Shown here in pieces: positions 24,445 to 34,645 of a DNA stretch of 37,370 bases (positions are counted from its first letter, which is position 1; the number at the start of each line of letters is the position of its first letter). Under the pieces are notes generated by a model that saw only the letters and a program-made list of their open reading frames with translations, was not told the origin of the DNA and did not search any database. The stretch covers positions 1-37,370 of the forward strand of contig NZ_JAELUI010000048.1 of NCBI RefSeq assembly GCF_016429285.1, read 5' to 3'. Position numbers and translations under genes: made by a program. Origin of the DNA: Ralstonia sp. ASV6. Lineage in GTDB: Bacteria; Pseudomonadota; Gammaproteobacteria; Burkholderiales; Burkholderiaceae.

Positions 24445-26700
24445 ATGGAGAACAAGACCGACCGGCCGGCCGAGGGGGCTGGCAAGGTGGCAACACCCGC
24501 GGCAGAGCAGGGAGCCAACGGTACGCTGGTTGCACGGGCGATCGAATACTTGGTGGCCAATGCCGGCGATAACGTCACGCTGACCGGCGAGCCGCTGGAG
24601 TCGCACGCGCGCGGCACGATCGCTATCCTCGAGGGGCTGCGCGTTGATACGCCGTCGCTGCAGGCGGCCGCGCTGTTCCTGCTGCCTACGTTGGCGACTG
24701 ACAACGAAATGGCGCTCGAACCCGCTTTCGGCCCCGAGGTGGTCAAACTCGTGCACGACGTGCGGCAGTTGCTGCGCATCGGCGCGATTGCCGGCATGGT
24801 GAGTCCGACGGATGCTGGCATCACGCGCAAGAACGAGGCCGAGGCGCGCCGCGCCCAGGTCGAAGCGCTGCGCAAGATGCTGCTTGCGTTCGCGCAGGAC
24901 ATTCGTGTGGTGCTGATCCGGCTGGCGTCGCGGTTGCAATCGCTGCGCTGGCTGGCACAAAGCAAGCGCCCCGCGCCCGAGGGTATTGCACGCGAGACGC
25001 TCGACATCTACGCGCCGCTCGCTAACCGCCTTGGCATCTGGCAACTCAAATGGGAACTCGAAGATCTCGGTTTCCGCTTCGAAGACCCCGACACCTACAA
25101 GCGCATTGCCCGCCTGCTTGACGAAAAGCGCATCGAGCGCGAAAAGTTCATCGGCGAGGCCATCGCGCAGTTGCAGAAGACGCTGCACGACGCCGGCATC
25201 CACGCCGAGGTGACCGGTCGCCCCAAGCACATCTACAGCATCTGGAAAAAGATGCGCGGCAAGGAGCTCGACTTTGCTGATCTGTACGACGTGCGCGCGT
25301 TCCGTGTCATCGTCGACGACATCAAGGATTGCTATACGGTGCTCGGTTTCGTGCACCACATGTGGCAGCCGATCCCGAAGGAGTTCGACGACTACATCTC
25401 GCGCCCGAAGGCCAACGGCTATATGTCGCTGCACACGGTGGTGATCGGTGACGACGGTCGCGCACTGGAGGTGCAGATCCGCACGCGCGAGATGCACCAC
25501 TTTGCCGAGTACGGCGTGGCTGCACATTGGCGCTACAAGGAAGCCGGCAGCAAGGGCTACGCCGGCCAATTCTCTGCCAGCGAGCGCTACGACGAGAAGA
25601 TCGCCTGGCTGCGCCAGTTGCTCGCCTGGAAGGACGACGCCGAACACACTGTTACGCACGAAGATTCCCCGTGGGAGCAGCTCAAGCACACCGAACTGGA
25701 TGACCATATCTATGTGCTGACGCCGCAGGCGCGCGTCATCGCGTTGCCGCAGGGCGCGACGCCGGTCGACTTCGCTTACCACCTGCACAGTGATCTCGGC
25801 CACCGTTGCCGCGGCGCGCGTGTCGACGGCACGATGGTGCCGTTGAACACACCGTTGAAGAATGGGCAGACGGTGGAGATTGTGACGGTGAAGCATGGTG
25901 GCCCGTCACGCGACTGGCTGAACACCGAGTTGCACTATCTGGTCAGCCCGCGCGCGCGCACCAAGGTGCGGGCGTGGTTCAACGCACTGGAGCTGGAAGA
26001 GACGCTCTCACAGGGCCGGGCACTGATCGACAAGACCCTGCAACGCGAGGGCAAGACCGCCGTCAATCTGGAAGAGCTGGCGGCCAAGCTCGGCTACAAG
26101 ACGCCGGACGATCTCTATGCTGTGGTCGCCAAGGATGAGTTGAGCCTGCGCCGCATCGAGGCTGTGCTGCGCTCGGATGGTGCGCCGCCACCCGTACCGG
26201 TTGATGACGAGGCGTTGATCACCAAGAAGAGCAAAGCGACCAGCGTAGCTCGTGGTGCCAAGAGCGGTGTGTTGGTGGTGGGCGTTGATTCGCTGCTCAC
26301 GCAGATGTCGCGTTGTTGCAAGCCGGCGCCGCCGGACCCGATTGTCGGTTTCGTCACGCGTGGGCGCGGGGTGTCGATCCATCGGCAAAGCTGCGCGACG
26401 TTCCAGCAACTGGCTGCCCGCGCACCCGGCCGCGTGATTCAAACGGAGTGGGGCCAACGTAGTGACTCGGTCTATCCGATCGACATCCAGGTCGAGGCGC
26501 TGGACCGCCAGGGCCTGTTGCGAGACATCTCGGAAATCCTTTCGCGCGAGAAGATCAACGTGACCGGCGTGCGTACCCTGTCGAGCAAGGGTGTCGCCAA
26601 AATGCAGTTCACCGCCGAGGTGGCGGAGGCGACACAACTGCAGCGCGCGCTGACTTTGATCGAAGAAGTGCAAGGGGTGTTGACAGCCAGGCGCAAGTGA
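24445..26700 (+). CDS. relA: (p)ppGpp synthetase RelA
   Basis: 751 residues. The order is: degenerate HD domain (about 30-190; the HD-x-x-ED motif is replaced, with FLLPTLATDN at its place), synthetase (about 250-365; RPKHIYSIWKKM, LYDVRAFRVIV with catalytic Asp, VEVQIRT-type EVQIRT), TGS domain (DHIYVLTPQARVIALPQGATPVDFAY, about 415-475), a CC-type zinc-finger region (MSRCCKPAPPDPIVGFVTRGRGVSIHR, about 620-650) and a C-terminal ACT/RRM domain. Hydrolase activity should be absent, as in E. coli RelA, so this is the ribosome-associated synthetase of the stringent response, distinct from SpoT. It ends 22 bases before tRNA-Val. Confidence 0.93.
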   Translation: MENKTDRPAEGAGKVATPAAEQGANGTLVARAIEYLVANAGDNVTLTGEPLESHARGTIAILEGLRVDTPSLQAAALFLLPTLATDNEMALEPAFGPEVVKLVHDVRQLLRIGAIAGMVSPTDAGITRKNEAEARRAQVEALRKMLLAFAQDIRVVLIRLASRLQSLRWLAQSKRPAPEGIARETLDIYAPLANRLGIWQLKWELEDLGFRFEDPDTYKRIARLLDEKRIEREKFIGEAIAQLQKTLHDAGIHAEVTGRPKHIYSIWKKMRGKELDFADLYDVRAFRVIVDDIKDCYTVLGFVHHMWQPIPKEFDDYISRPKANGYMSLHTVVIGDDGRALEVQIRTREMHHFAEYGVAAHWRYKEAGSKGYAGQFSASERYDEKIAWLRQLLAWKDDAEHTVTHEDSPWEQLKHTELDDHIYVLTPQARVIALPQGATPVDFAYHLHSDLGHRCRGARVDGTMVPLNTPLKNGQTVEIVTVKHGGPSRDWLNTELHYLVSPRARTKVRAWFNALELEETLSQGRALIDKTLQREGKTAVNLEELAAKLGYKTPDDLYAVVAKDELSLRRIEAVLRSDGAPPPVPVDDEALITKKSKATSVARGAKSGVLVVGVDSLLTQMSRCCKPAPPDPIVGFVTRGRGVSIHRQSCATFQQLAARAPGRVIQTEWGQRSDSVYPIDIQVEALDRQGLLRDISEILSREKINVTGVRTLSSKGVAKMQFTAEVAEATQLQRALTLIEEVQGVLTARRK

Positions 26701-26722
26701 CGGTATAGTCTTGTTCTTCGGC

Positions 26723-26799
26723 AGGCTCGTAGCTCAGCTGGTTAGAGCACCACCTTGACATGGTGGGGGTCGTTGGTTCGAGTCCAATCGAGCCTACCA
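26723..26799 (+). tRNA. tRNA-Val (anticodon GAC)
   Basis: A 77-base cloverleaf with encoded CCA. Acceptor AGGCTCG pairs with CGAGCCT (26789-26795), the anticodon stem CCACC/GGTGG holds loop TTGACAT with GAC at 26757-26759, and the T arm has GGTTCGAGTCC. Confidence 0.95.
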
Positions 26800-27176
26800 A
26801 CGCATTTAGCAGGACGCGTCGGGTAGGATGTCCAAGCCGTCATCCCTCGGGTTCGTCCCGTACAACTGAAACAAGGCGAATATGATTCAGGCACCGCGAA
26901 CTACAACCGCTTCGGAGCGACAGTAGTCAAGGTGCGTTTTTCGCCCTTTGCGGTCTGCCCAAGCGGTAGATAGCGCAAATGAAAACGCGGCCTTGGCCGC
27001 GTTTTTTTTTCGTCCGCGATTTCGCGTCATGCGGGGCGATCAAGCTGAGAGCACTTTGGGGTGCCCGTTCGGCATCCGATTCGACAACCTGCCACGCCAG
27101 TTCGGCGCGGCGCACGACAGAATGACAGCCGCTGTGCGCGTCTGAAGCGCACGACGGCGACTCCACAGGAGCAAGC
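26800..27176 (+). other. tRNA-Val to thrS intergenic region
   Basis: No convincing gene in 377 bases. A weak dyad TTTGCG (26947-26952)/CGCAAA (26974-26979) precedes the terminator at 26982-27010. From 27011 to 27176 is the probable thrS promoter and leader, with no clear hairpin operator that I could find. Bases 26800-26981 are either a tRNA trailer or a small RNA. Confidence 0.4.
26982..27010 (+). terminator. Rho-independent terminator upstream of thrS
   Basis: AAAACGCGGCC (26982-26992), loop TT, GGCCGCGTTTT (26995-27005) and T9 (27002-27010). It probably ends the tRNA-Val transcript. Confidence 0.85.
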
Positions 27177-29084
27177 ATGATCGCAATCACGTTGCCGGAC
27201 GGTTCCCGGCGCGAGTTTCCCGGCCCGGTGACGGTGGCTGAAGTGGCGCAGAGCATCGGTGCGGGGCTGGCCAAGGCTGCGCTGGCTGGTCGCGTGGATG
27301 GCCAGATGGTCGACACGAGCTACACGATCGACCGCGATGCCAAGCTCGCCATCATCACGGACAAGGACGCCGACGGCGTCGACGTGATTCGCCACTCGAC
27401 GGCTCACTTGCTGGCCTACGCCGTCAAGGAGTTGTACCCCGACGCGCAGGTCACGATCGGTCCGGTCATCGACAACGGTTTCTACTACGACTTCGCTTAC
27501 AAGCGTCCCTTCACGCCGGAAGACCTCATCGCTATCGAGAAGAAGATGGCCGAGCTCGCCAAGAAAGACGAGAAAGTTACGCGTGAGGTGTGGAACCGCG
27601 ACGAAGCCGTCAAGCTGTTCGAGGGCATGGGCGAGAAGTACAAGGCCGAGATCATCGCGTCCATTCCGCAGGATCAGGAAATCGGTCTGTACCGCGAAGG
27701 CAATTTCGTGGATCTGTGCCGTGGCCCGCACGTGCCGTCCACGGGCAAGCTCAAGGTCTTCAAGCTGATGAAGGTGGCCGGCGCCTACTGGCGTGGCGAC
27801 CACAACAACGAGATGCTCCAGCGCATCTACGGCACAGCCTGGGCCAAGAAGGAAGACCAGGAAGCCTATCTGCGCATGCTGGAAGAGGCCGAGAAGCGCG
27901 ACCACCGCAAGCTTGGTCGCGAGCTCGATCTGTTCCATATCGACGAGTACTCGCCCGGCACGGTGTTCTGGCACCCCAAGGGCTGGACGCTGTGGCAAGA
28001 GATCGAGCAGTACATGCGCCGCGTGTACCGCGAGAATGGCTATCAGGAAGTGAAGGGCCCGCAGATTCTCGACAAGTCGCTGTGGGAGAAGACCGGCCAC
28101 TGGGACAAGTACCGCGAGAACATGTTCATCACGGAATCGGAAAAGCGCGAATACGCGCTCAAGCCGATGAATTGCCCCGGCCACATCCTCATCTACAAGC
28201 AGGGCATCAAGAGCTACCGTGATCTGCCGCTGCGCTTTGGCGAGTTTGGCGCCTGTCACCGCAACGAGCCCTCGGGCGGCCTGCACGGCATCATGCGCGT
28301 GCGCGGCTTCACGCAAGACGACGGCCATATCTTCTGCACTGAAGACATGATTCAGGCCGAGGTCACGGCGTTCACGACGCTGCTGCAGAAGGTCTACAAG
28401 GATTTTGGCTTTACCGAGATTCTCTACAAGCTGTCCACGCGCCCGGAGAAACGCATCGGCACCGAAGAAAGCTGGGACCGCGCCGAGGCGGCTCTGGCCG
28501 AAGGCCTGCGCGCGTCGGGGTGTGAGTTCGAATACCTCCCGGGCGAGGGCGCGTTCTATGGCCCGAAGATCGAATATGTGCTTAAAGATGCACTCGGGCG
28601 CCAGTGGCAGTGCGGCACGATCCAGGTCGATCCGAACCTGCCGGAACGCCTTGACGCCGAGTTTGTTGGTGAGGACGGCGCACGCCATCGCCCCATCATG
28701 CTGCACCGCGCCATCGTGGGCAGCCTGGAGCGCTTTATCGGTATCTTGATCGAGCAATATGCCGGTGCACTGCCGACGTGGCTTTCGCCGGTGCAGGTTG
28801 CAGTGCTCAGCATCACCGATTCGCACGCCGAATACGCACAATCCGTTGTGCAATCCCTGCAAAAACAAGGATTTAGGGCGGTTGTTGATTTGCGGAATGA
28901 GAAGATTGGGTATAAAATCCGCGAGCATTCCGTGCAGAAGGTCCCCTATCAGATTGTGGTGGGTGACAAAGAGCGGGATGAAAATCAGGTGGCCGTGCGT
29001 GCCCGTGGCAACGTCGATCTAGGCTCCATGCCGCTGTCGGCGTTCGTTGAGCGACTGCAGAACGATCTCGCCAACAAGTCATGA
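27177..29084 (+). CDS. thrS: Threonyl-tRNA synthetase
   Basis: 635 residues, normal length. TGS domain at 1-61; N2 editing domain with [16 protein letters not shown] and [10 protein letters not shown]; class II catalytic core (about 240-530) with zinc Cys in [45 protein letters not shown] and [23 protein letters not shown]; anticodon-binding domain to the end (about 540-635). It charges tRNA-Thr and clears Ser-tRNA-Thr. First gene of the thrS-infC-rpmI-rplT cluster. AGGAG precedes ATG. Confidence 0.97.
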   Translation: MIAITLPDGSRREFPGPVTVAEVAQSIGAGLAKAALAGRVDGQMVDTSYTIDRDAKLAIITDKDADGVDVIRHSTAHLLAYAVKELYPDAQVTIGPVIDNGFYYDFAYKRPFTPEDLIAIEKKMAELAKKDEKVTREVWNRDEAVKLFEGMGEKYKAEIIASIPQDQEIGLYREGNFVDLCRGPHVPSTGKLKVFKLMKVAGAYWRGDHNNEMLQRIYGTAWAKKEDQEAYLRMLEEAEKRDHRKLGRELDLFHIDEYSPGTVFWHPKGWTLWQEIEQYMRRVYRENGYQEVKGPQILDKSLWEKTGHWDKYRENMFITESEKREYALKPMNCPGHILIYKQGIKSYRDLPLRFGEFGACHRNEPSGGLHGIMRVRGFTQDDGHIFCTEDMIQAEVTAFTTLLQKVYKDFGFTEILYKLSTRPEKRIGTEESWDRAEAALAEGLRASGCEFEYLPGEGAFYGPKIEYVLKDALGRQWQCGTIQVDPNLPERLDAEFVGEDGARHRPIMLHRAIVGSLERFIGILIEQYAGALPTWLSPVQVAVLSITDSHAEYAQSVVQSLQKQGFRAVVDLRNEKIGYKIREHSVQKVPYQIVVGDKERDENQVAVRARGNVDLGSMPLSAFVERLQNDLANKS

Positions 29085-29127
29085 GCTGGGCGCGGCCTGT
29101 TTTTTTGAATCTTTGAGGATATTCAAC

Positions 29128-29652
29128 ATCGCTACCGATAAGTCATCTCACCGCCTCAACCGCGAAATCACCGCGCCGGAAGTCCGGCTGACCGGGGTTG
29201 AAGGGGAACAGCTCGGCATCGTCAAACTGTTTGACGCATTGCGTCTGGCAGAAGAAAAAGACGTCGACCTGGTCGAGATCGCGCCGACCGCGCAGCCGCC
29301 CGTCTGCCGTCTGATGGACTATGGCAAGTTCCGGTATTCAGAACAGAAAAAGGCTCACGAGGCCAAGCTGAAGCAGAAGGTTATCCAGGTGAAGGAAGTC
29401 AAATTCCGTCCTGGCACCGACGACAACGACTACGACGTCAAGATGCGCAATGCGACGCGCTTCCTTGAGGATGGTGACAGGGTAAAAGTTACCTTGCGTT
29501 TCCGCGGCCGCGAAATGGCTCACCAGGAATTGGGCATGCGCGTGCTGGAGCGTATCAAGACTGACCTGGAAGAACTCGGTCAGGTTGAGCAGATGCCGAA
29601 GATGGAAGGCCGCCAGGCAGTGATGATGTTGGCACCCAAGAAGAAAAAGTAA
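29128..29652 (+). CDS. infC: Translation initiation factor IF-3 (ATC start)
   Basis: 174 residues, beginning at ATC 29128, which translates as [20 protein letters not shown] at 29115-29120 precedes it. The in-frame ATG at 29047 lies inside thrS and would add 27 unrelated residues. The N domain has [13 protein letters not shown] and [18 protein letters not shown]; the C domain has [51 protein letters not shown]-3 rejects non-AUG start codons, and its own AUU/AUC start makes the gene autoregulated, as known in E. coli. Start overlap with thrS is avoided; 43 bases separate them. Confidence 0.92.
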   Translation: MATDKSSHRLNREITAPEVRLTGVEGEQLGIVKLFDALRLAEEKDVDLVEIAPTAQPPVCRLMDYGKFRYSEQKKAHEAKLKQKVIQVKEVKFRPGTDDNDYDVKMRNATRFLEDGDRVKVTLRFRGREMAHQELGMRVLERIKTDLEELGQVEQMPKMEGRQAVMMLAPKKKK

Positions 29653-29831
29653 TGCAGTGGCGGCCGGACGATTCCGGCTGCGCTGAGCAGGTTTCAGACG
29701 GAAACGTCGGAAAACGCAGCGGGTTAGGGGTGAAAGCCCCGAGCCTGCCGCGATACAACAAGTGAGTCCGGGTCTTGCAAGTGTCGGCGCCAGCCGTCCA
29801 CCTGGCTTCATGTCAAAAGCGGAGTTGTTCC
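29653..29831 (+). promoter_or_regulatory. Structured spacer between infC and rpmI, candidate r-protein leader
   Basis: Three successive hairpins: GCCGGA-CGAT-TCCGGC (29663-29678, extended to 29660-29681), GTTTC-AGACG-GAAAC (29691-29705), and an imperfect stem around GGGG-TGAAAG-CCCC (29721-29746). In enterobacteria L20 represses rpmI-rplT through a structured leader; this spacer is in the corresponding place. Confidence 0.5.
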
Positions 29832-30029
29832 ATGCCGAAGATGAAGACGAAGAAAAGCGCCTCCAAGCGCTTTACTGCCCGTCCTGGTGGCACGATCAAA
29901 CGTGGCCAAGCCTTCAAGCGTCACATCCTGACCAAGAAGACCACCAAGAACAAGCGTCACCTGCGCGGTACCGAGGGCGTCCATGAGACGAACCTGAAGT
30001 CCGTTCGCGCAATGATGCCGTACGCCTAA
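29832..30029 (+). CDS. rpmI: 50S ribosomal protein L35
   Basis: 65 residues, starting [15 protein letters not shown], very basic, the usual length and sequence of bL35 ([24 protein letters not shown], ending [10 protein letters not shown]). GGAG about eight bases upstream (29821-29824). Followed by rplT after 28 bases; the two are normally co-transcribed and regulated by L20. Confidence 0.97.
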   Translation: MPKMKTKKSASKRFTARPGGTIKRGQAFKRHILTKKTTKNKRHLRGTEGVHETNLKSVRAMMPYA

Positions 30030-30057
30030 CCCTAACTAACTACGAAAGGAGCATTTC

Positions 30058-30414
30058 ATGCCTCGAGTAAAACGTGGGGTCACAGCGCGGGCCCGTCATA
30101 AGAAGGTTATCAGCGCAGCCAAGGGTTACCGCGGCCGCCGCAATAACGTCTATCGCATCGCCAAGCAGGCGGTCATGCGTGCTGGTCAGTACGCTTACCG
30201 CGATCGTCGCAACAAGAAGCGCGTGTTCCGCGCACTCTGGATTGCACGTATCAACGCTGGCGCACGCGAGCATGGCCTGACCTACAGCAAGTTCATGAAC
30301 GGCCTGAAGAAGGCGTCCATCGAGCTGGACCGCAAGGTGCTGTCGGACATGGCCATTCACGACAAGGTGGCTTTTGCCGCCATCGTGAACCAGGTGAAAG
30401 CCAACGTCGCCTGA
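30058..30414 (+). CDS. rplT: 50S ribosomal protein L20
   Basis: 118 residues, starting [18 protein letters not shown], with [33 protein letters not shown] and [27 protein letters not shown] typical of bL20. AAAGGAG lies seven bases before ATG. L20 is an early assembly protein of the large subunit and, in E. coli, the translational repressor of rpmI-rplT. Confidence 0.98.
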   Translation: MPRVKRGVTARARHKKVISAAKGYRGRRNNVYRIAKQAVMRAGQYAYRDRRNKKRVFRALWIARINAGAREHGLTYSKFMNGLKKASIELDRKVLSDMAIHDKVAFAAIVNQVKANVA

Positions 30415-30420
30415 TTGGAT

Positions 30421-30500
30421 TAGCCGGGCAAGCCGCTGGAATTGCCCAACAGTTTGCCGGCTAGTCACCCTGACGGGGCTCTTACCGAGCCCCGTTTTTT
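30421..30500 (+). terminator. Hairpin pair and terminator between rplT and pheS
   Basis: The terminator is ACGGGGCTC (30473-30481), loop TTACC, GAGCCCCGT (30487-30495), T tract to 30500. Upstream, TAGCCGG (30421-30427) can pair with CCGGCTA (30457-30463), and GGGCAA (30426-30431) with TTGCCC (30442-30447), two partly exclusive folds. It may be a plain terminator or an attenuator of pheST, as pheM is in E. coli. No Phe-rich leader peptide is seen. Confidence 0.75.
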
Positions 30501-30553
30501 ATTCCGCGTATTCCGCGATCCCGAATCACCCGAATTTTTTCGCTCGCCTTCCC

Positions 30554-31588
30554 ATGTCACTGGATCTGGATCAAGTCGTCGCTGATGCCCAAACCGCGTT
30601 TGCCTCTGTAGAGGACAACGCCTCGCTGGAAAACGAGAAAGCGCGCTTTCTCGGCAAGTCCGGCGTGCTGACCGACTTGCTCAAGGGCCTCGGTAAGCTC
30701 GATCCGGAGACGCGCAAGTCCGAAGGCGCGCGCATCAACCAGGCCAAGAGCCGCGTTGAAGAAGCGCTGACCGCCCGCCGCCAGGCGTTGGCCGATGCGC
30801 TCATGAACGCGCGCCTGGCCGCCGAAGCGATCGATGTGACGCTGCCCGGCCGTGATGTGGCGCAAGGTAGCCTGCACCCGGTGATGAACACCTGGGAGCG
30901 CGTCGCCAAGATCTTCGGTTCGATTGGTTTCGATGTGGCCGACGGCCCCGAAATCGAATCCGACTGGATGAATTTCACGGCGCTGAACAACCCGGACAAC
31001 CATCCGGCGCGCTCGATGCAGGACACCTTCTACATCGATGGCCGCGACAGCGAAGACAAGCTTCTGCTGCTGCGCACGCACACCAGCCCGATGCAGGTGC
31101 GCTACGCCCGCATGCACGTCGAGAAGTACAAGCACCTCGACCGCATCCCCCCGATCAAGGTCATCGCGCCGGGCCGCACGTATCGCGTTGACAGCGACGC
31201 CACGCACTCGCCGATGTTCCACCAGGTCGAAGGCCTCTGGATTGCCGACAACATCAGCTTTGCCGACCTGAAGGGCGTCTACACCGACTTCCTGCGCAAG
31301 TTTTTCGAGCGCGACGACATCAACGTACGCTTCCGCCCGTCGTACTTCCCGTTCACCGAGCCGTCGGCCGAGATCGACATGGCGTTCGGCAACGGCAAAT
31401 GGCTGGAGATTTCCGGTTCCGGCCAGGTGCACCCGACCGTGGTGCGCAACATGGGCCTGGACCCGGAGCGTTACATCGGCTTTGCGTTCGGCTCCGGCCT
31501 AGAGCGCCTGACGATGCTGCGCTATGGCATTAATGATCTGCGCCTGTTCTTCGAGGGTGATGTGCGTTTCCTGCGGCAGTTCGCGTAA
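30554..31588 (+). CDS. pheS: Phenylalanyl-tRNA synthetase alpha subunit
   Basis: 344 residues. N-terminal coiled-coil arm (about 1-90), then the class II catalytic domain: [91 protein letters not shown] and [19 protein letters not shown]. With PheT it forms an (alpha-beta)2 enzyme charging tRNA-Phe. Followed by pheT after 63 bases. Confidence 0.97.
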   Translation: MSLDLDQVVADAQTAFASVEDNASLENEKARFLGKSGVLTDLLKGLGKLDPETRKSEGARINQAKSRVEEALTARRQALADALMNARLAAEAIDVTLPGRDVAQGSLHPVMNTWERVAKIFGSIGFDVADGPEIESDWMNFTALNNPDNHPARSMQDTFYIDGRDSEDKLLLLRTHTSPMQVRYARMHVEKYKHLDRIPPIKVIAPGRTYRVDSDATHSPMFHQVEGLWIADNISFADLKGVYTDFLRKFFERDDINVRFRPSYFPFTEPSAEIDMAFGNGKWLEISGSGQVHPTVVRNMGLDPERYIGFAFGSGLERLTMLRYGINDLRLFFEGDVRFLRQFA

Positions 31589-31651
31589 GAACTGATCGTT
31601 CGCAGTTTCGTCACCTTGCCCCGTTAATCGAATTCTTCTTTCTGTCGCGCC

Positions 31652-34081
31652 ATGCAATTTCCGGAATCCTGGCTTCGCAGTTTCGTCAATCCGCCGATCA
31701 CCACTGACGAGCTTTCCCATCGCCTGACGATGGCGGGCCTCGAAGTGGAAGAGGTCGACCCCGTCGCGCCGCCGTTCTCGCAGATCGTCGTCGGCCATGT
31801 GGTCGAGGTGAACAAGCACCCGGACGCCGATCGCCTGAACGTCTGCAAGGTCGATGCGGGCACGGGCGAGCTGCTGCAAATTGTTTGCGGCGCACCGAAT
31901 GTTTCGGTGGGCATCAAAGTGCCGTGCGCAATGGTGGGTGCCGAACTGCCGCCGGGTGAAGACGGCAAGCCTTTCAAGATCAAGGTCGGCAAGCTGCGCG
32001 GCGTGGAGAGCTACGGCATGCTGTGCTCAGCGCGCGAGCTGAAGCTGTCGGAAGACCACGGTGGCCTGCTGATCCTGCCGGAAGATACGCCGGTCGGAGC
32101 GGACATCCGCAAGGTGCTGGATCTGGATGACCAGATCTTCGTCATCAAGCTCACGCCCAACAAGGCGGACTGCCTGTCGATTCATGGTGTGGCGCGTGAA
32201 GTGTCTGCACTGACGGGTGCGCCGATTACGATGCCGTCGATGGCGCCGGTGGCCGTGACGCTCGCTGACAAGCTGCCGGTCAAGGTGGAAGCGCCGGACC
32301 TGTGCGGCCGCTTTTCGGGCCGCATCATCCGCGGCGTGAACGCACACGCGAAGACACCGGCATGGATGGTCTCGCGCATCGAACGTGCGGGCATGCGCAG
32401 CGTGTCTGCACTGGTCGATATCTCCAACTACGTGATGCTGGAGCTGGGCCGCCCGTCGCATGTGTTTGATCTGGACAAGATCCACGGCGGCCTGACGGTG
32501 CGCTGGGGCAAGGCGGGCGAAGAGCTCAAGCTGCTCAACGGCGACACCATCAAGGTCGACGAGAAAGTTGGCGTGATTGCCGACGAGCAGGCCATCGAAA
32601 GCCTGGCCGGCATCATGGGCGGCGACAAGACCGCCGTCACGCTCGACACGCAAAACATCTACGTTGAAGCTGCGTTCTGGTGGCCTGAGGCGATTCAGGG
32701 GCGCGGCCGTCGCTACAACTTCTCGACCGACGCCGGCCACCGCTTCGAGCGCGGCGTCGATTACGCGACCACCGTTGAGCATATCGAGCGCATCAGCGCG
32801 CTGATCCTCGAAATCTGCGGCGGCCAGGCCGGCCCGATCGATGATCAGATCGTCAATCTGCCAAGGCGCGAGCCGGTACGTATGCGCGTGGCGCGTGCCG
32901 CGCGTGTGCTCGGCATTCCGCTGTCGCATGAAGTTGTGGCGGATGTGTTCAAGCGTCTCGCCCTCACGTTCAGCGTGGATGGCGATGTGTTCATCGTCGA
33001 GCCACCGTCGTATCGTTTTGACCTCGAGATCGAGGAAGACCTGATTGAAGAGGTCGCCCGCATTTACGGCTTCGAGCAGATTCCGGCCAAGCCGCCCGTT
33101 GCTGAAAATGAGATGCGCTCGACCGACGAGGCACGCCGCACGATGCACGATGTCCGTCACGCGGTGGCCGCGCGCGACTACCACGAGGTCGTCAACTTTG
33201 CTTTCGTCGAGACGGAGTGGGAAGCCGATTTTGCTGGCAATACCAACCCGATTCCGCTGCTGAACCCGATCGCCAGCCAGTACTCGGTGATGCGCAGCAC
33301 GCTCATCGGCGGCCTGCTCGACAAGGTGCGTTACAACCTGAATCGCAAGGCTTCGCGCGTGCGCATGTTCGAGGTGGGCCGTGTTTTCCATCGCGATGCG
33401 GGCGTGGCTGACGGTGGTCTGTCGATCGCTGGCTACGCGCAACCGATGATGGCGGGTGGTATTGCTTACGGCCCGGCCAAGGAAGAGCAGTGGGGCGTGC
33501 AAACGCGTGCTGTTGATTTCTTCGATGTGAAGGGCGATGTGGAATCGTTGTTGTGGCCGCTGCAGGCACGCTTCGAGCGCGCTGAGCATCCGGCGCTGCA
33601 TCCGGGGCGCTCCGCACGTGTGGTGCTGAATGATCGCGCCATCGGCTGGATCGGTGAGCTGCATCCGCGCTGGCTGCAAAAGTACGATCTGCCGACCGCA
33701 CCGGTGGTGTGGGAGTTGGAGCTCGACGCTATCACCGCGATCGGTTTGCCGAAGTATCGTGAAGTGCCGCGCGTGCCGGCCGTGACGCGCGACATCGCAC
33801 TGGTCGTGCGACAGGACGTAGCAGTTCAAGATCTCGTGGATACCTTCGAGAAGACTGCCGTCGGCGCGCCATGGCAACGTTATCTGCAGGGGGTTGTGCT
33901 GTTCGACGAGTTCCGTCCGAAGGCCGCTACGGCGGCCATTGGAGCGCAGGAGAAAAGCCTTGCCTTCAGAATTACGTTGCAAGATACTGACAGCACCCTT
34001 CAGGACGACATTGTCGAGGCCGCCACACAGCAACTGATTCGAGCGGCCGGCGATGCATTTGGCGCGCGCCTGCGTGCCTGA
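31652..34081 (+). CDS. pheT: Phenylalanyl-tRNA synthetase beta subunit
   Basis: 809 residues. N-terminal tRNA-binding (EMAP-like) domain (about 39-150; [23 protein letters not shown]), B3/B4 editing domain, B5 domain (about 400-475), a catalytic-like core (about 480-700) and C-terminal FDX-ACB domain (about 715-809; [14 protein letters not shown]). Editing of Tyr-tRNA-Phe and tRNA binding are its roles. The spacing to ihfA is 80 bases. Confidence 0.97.
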   Translation: MQFPESWLRSFVNPPITTDELSHRLTMAGLEVEEVDPVAPPFSQIVVGHVVEVNKHPDADRLNVCKVDAGTGELLQIVCGAPNVSVGIKVPCAMVGAELPPGEDGKPFKIKVGKLRGVESYGMLCSARELKLSEDHGGLLILPEDTPVGADIRKVLDLDDQIFVIKLTPNKADCLSIHGVAREVSALTGAPITMPSMAPVAVTLADKLPVKVEAPDLCGRFSGRIIRGVNAHAKTPAWMVSRIERAGMRSVSALVDISNYVMLELGRPSHVFDLDKIHGGLTVRWGKAGEELKLLNGDTIKVDEKVGVIADEQAIESLAGIMGGDKTAVTLDTQNIYVEAAFWWPEAIQGRGRRYNFSTDAGHRFERGVDYATTVEHIERISALILEICGGQAGPIDDQIVNLPRREPVRMRVARAARVLGIPLSHEVVADVFKRLALTFSVDGDVFIVEPPSYRFDLEIEEDLIEEVARIYGFEQIPAKPPVAENEMRSTDEARRTMHDVRHAVAARDYHEVVNFAFVETEWEADFAGNTNPIPLLNPIASQYSVMRSTLIGGLLDKVRYNLNRKASRVRMFEVGRVFHRDAGVADGGLSIAGYAQPMMAGGIAYGPAKEEQWGVQTRAVDFFDVKGDVESLLWPLQARFERAEHPALHPGRSARVVLNDRAIGWIGELHPRWLQKYDLPTAPVVWELELDAITAIGLPKYREVPRVPAVTRDIALVVRQDVAVQDLVDTFEKTAVGAPWQRYLQGVVLFDEFRPKAATAAIGAQEKSLAFRITLQDTDSTLQDDIVEAATQQLIRAAGDAFGARLRA

Positions 34082-34161
34082 CGTCTCAGACGTCCGCATT
34101 GCGCTAGAGACAGCTCGAACGAACTTCCGCATTCGGATCGATCAACGCCCAAGCGAATCCT

Positions 34162-34578
34162 ATGAACGATCAACACGCGCCCGCGCTGGCGGCATCTTTG
34201 GACGACTCGCTCGGTTCTTCTTCGGCAGCACTGGCTGACGCGCGTGATGCGCGCGGCCAAGACGTGCCGACGCTCACCAAGGCCGAGCTTGCCGAGATGC
34301 TGTTCGAGCAGGTCGGTCTGAACAAGCGTGAATCGAAGGACATGGTCGAGGCGTTTTTCGACGTGATTCGCGAGGCGCTCGAACAGGGGGACAGTGTCAA
34401 ACTGTCCGGCTTCGGCAACTTCCAGTTGCGCGATAAGCCGCAGCGCCCGGGCCGCAATCCGAAGACCGGGGAGATCATCCCGATCACGGCGCGCCGTGTC
34501 GTCACGTTCCACGCAAGCCAGAAGCTCAAGGCGCTCGTTGAAGAGCGTGTCGAGCCGATGCCTGCGGGCGTTGCGTAG
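34162..34578 (+). CDS. ihfA: Integration host factor alpha subunit with N-terminal extension
   Basis: 138 residues against about 99 in E. coli. From [39 protein letters not shown] to the DNA-bending arm [42 protein letters not shown] it is standard IHF-alpha, with the intercalating Pro of GRNPKTGE. The first 35 residues are Ala/Asp-rich and of low complexity. A start at GTG 34264 would give the short form, but neither start has a strong binding site. Last gene of the pheST-ihfA group, as in E. coli. Confidence 0.93.
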   Translation: MNDQHAPALAASLDDSLGSSSAALADARDARGQDVPTLTKAELAEMLFEQVGLNKRESKDMVEAFFDVIREALEQGDSVKLSGFGNFQLRDKPQRPGRNPKTGEIIPITARRVVTFHASQKLKALVEERVEPMPAGVA

Positions 34579-34645
34579 TTCTGTCGCTCTGTAATTCCGT
34601 TGTTTCTGCTGTTCCGTCCACCCCGGATCTTTTCGCCTGCCCTTC

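Noticed and set aside
23881-25896. 671-residue minus-strand open frame opposite relA
   Set aside because: Antisense shadow in high-GC coding DNA; the plus strand encodes RelA with all domains. His/Arg/Gln-rich composition and no ribosome binding site.
26609-26800. Minus-strand frame with GSIGLEPTTPTMSRWCSNQLSYEP
   Set aside because: Complement of tRNA-Val translated as protein; the same artefact.
27027-28928. 633-residue minus-strand open frame opposite thrS
   Set aside because: Antisense shadow of a highly conserved gene with biased third positions.
32027-34132. 701-residue minus-strand open frame opposite pheT
   Set aside because: Same artefact; PheT on the plus strand is complete and the antisense product has no recognisable domain.
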